The notes beneath the pieces are model-generated. The model was given only the letters and a program-made list of their open reading frames with translations, ran no database searches and was not told where the DNA came from. A program made the translations under genes and the position numbers. Shown here piece after piece: positions 13,940 to 13,960 of a DNA stretch of 13,960 nt. The stretch is from assembly GCA_038230775.1 (NCBI GenBank), contig JBBRMQ010000098.1, positions 1 through 13,960 on the forward strand. Reading direction: 5' to 3'. Source of the DNA: JBBRMQ01 sp038230775 (GTDB taxonomy: Bacteria; Acidobacteriota; Thermoanaerobaculia; Gp7-AA8). The stretch's first letter is position 1, and the number at the start of each line of letters is the position of its first letter.

Positions 13940-13960
13940 AAAAAAAGCGGGTTTCCGGCA
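13940..13960 (-). terminator. Possible intrinsic terminator cut by the window edge
   Basis: On the plus strand seven A (13940-13946) precede GCGGGTTT and then CCGGCA at the edge. On the minus strand this would be the second half of a stem (AAACCCGC) followed by seven T, as expected for the terminator of a minus-strand gene further right. The other half of the stem lies outside the window. Confidence 0.3.

Overview
The window is GC-rich, dense bacterial chromosome with no rRNA, tRNA, CRISPR array, transposase or phage gene. The DUF1800/DUF1501 gene pair, the TonB/BtuFCD uptake genes, the long DUF5666 repeat protein and the palindromic repeats at gene borders suggest a soil-type, Gram-negative, Acidobacteriota-like organism (Gemmatimonadota-like is possible). 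This placement is an inference from gene content, not from a marker gene.

Layout. Positions 1-2990 (+) hold the C-terminus of a TonB-type protein, a 76-residue coiled-coil protein, and btuF, btuC and btuD, a cobalamin-type (possibly heme or siderophore) ABC importer. They are tightly spaced or overlapping and look like one operon. Positions 3036-5943 (+) hold a DUF1800 gene and a Tat-exported DUF1501 gene; the DUF1501 gene carries a -1 frameshift near 4846. These two transcription directions converge at 5944-6015, a gap filled by a perfect 26-bp inverted repeat. Positions 6016-11967 (-) are one compact block, in transcription order: an MFS transporter, two M16 peptidase genes with complementary halves of the active site, a six-module DUF5666 protein, and a membrane-anchored Cys-containing protein. 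Positions 11968-12205 have no gene and hold a large composite inverted repeat. Positions 12206-13888 (-) encode a GAF/HD-GYP protein, with a possible promoter, an 8-bp tandem repeat and a window-edge terminator candidate behind it.

The most unusual theme is the repeats. At least five different small repeat families occupy gene junctions: btuF/btuC, DUF1800/DUF1501, DUF1501/convergent gene, M16/M16 and HD-GYP/MFS. A sixth simple repeat lies upstream of the HD-GYP gene. Two have entered coding or translation signals: one copy encodes the first 13 residues of an M16 signal peptide, and the btuF/btuC element is open in the btuC frame and may extend its N-terminus. A third ends in a Shine-Dalgarno-like sequence upstream of DUF1501. 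Separately, the heptamer GTTAGGC occurs seven times, always in frame as NNG-TTA-GGC (Leu-Gly), in a genome where TTA is otherwise almost unused.

I did not find a clearly new defence or mobile system. The best candidates for something undescribed are the repeat-derived signal peptide and N-terminus, the frameshift that restores the expected DUF1501 sequence, the MFS/M16/M16/DUF5666 operon, and the GTTAGGC codon-context motif.
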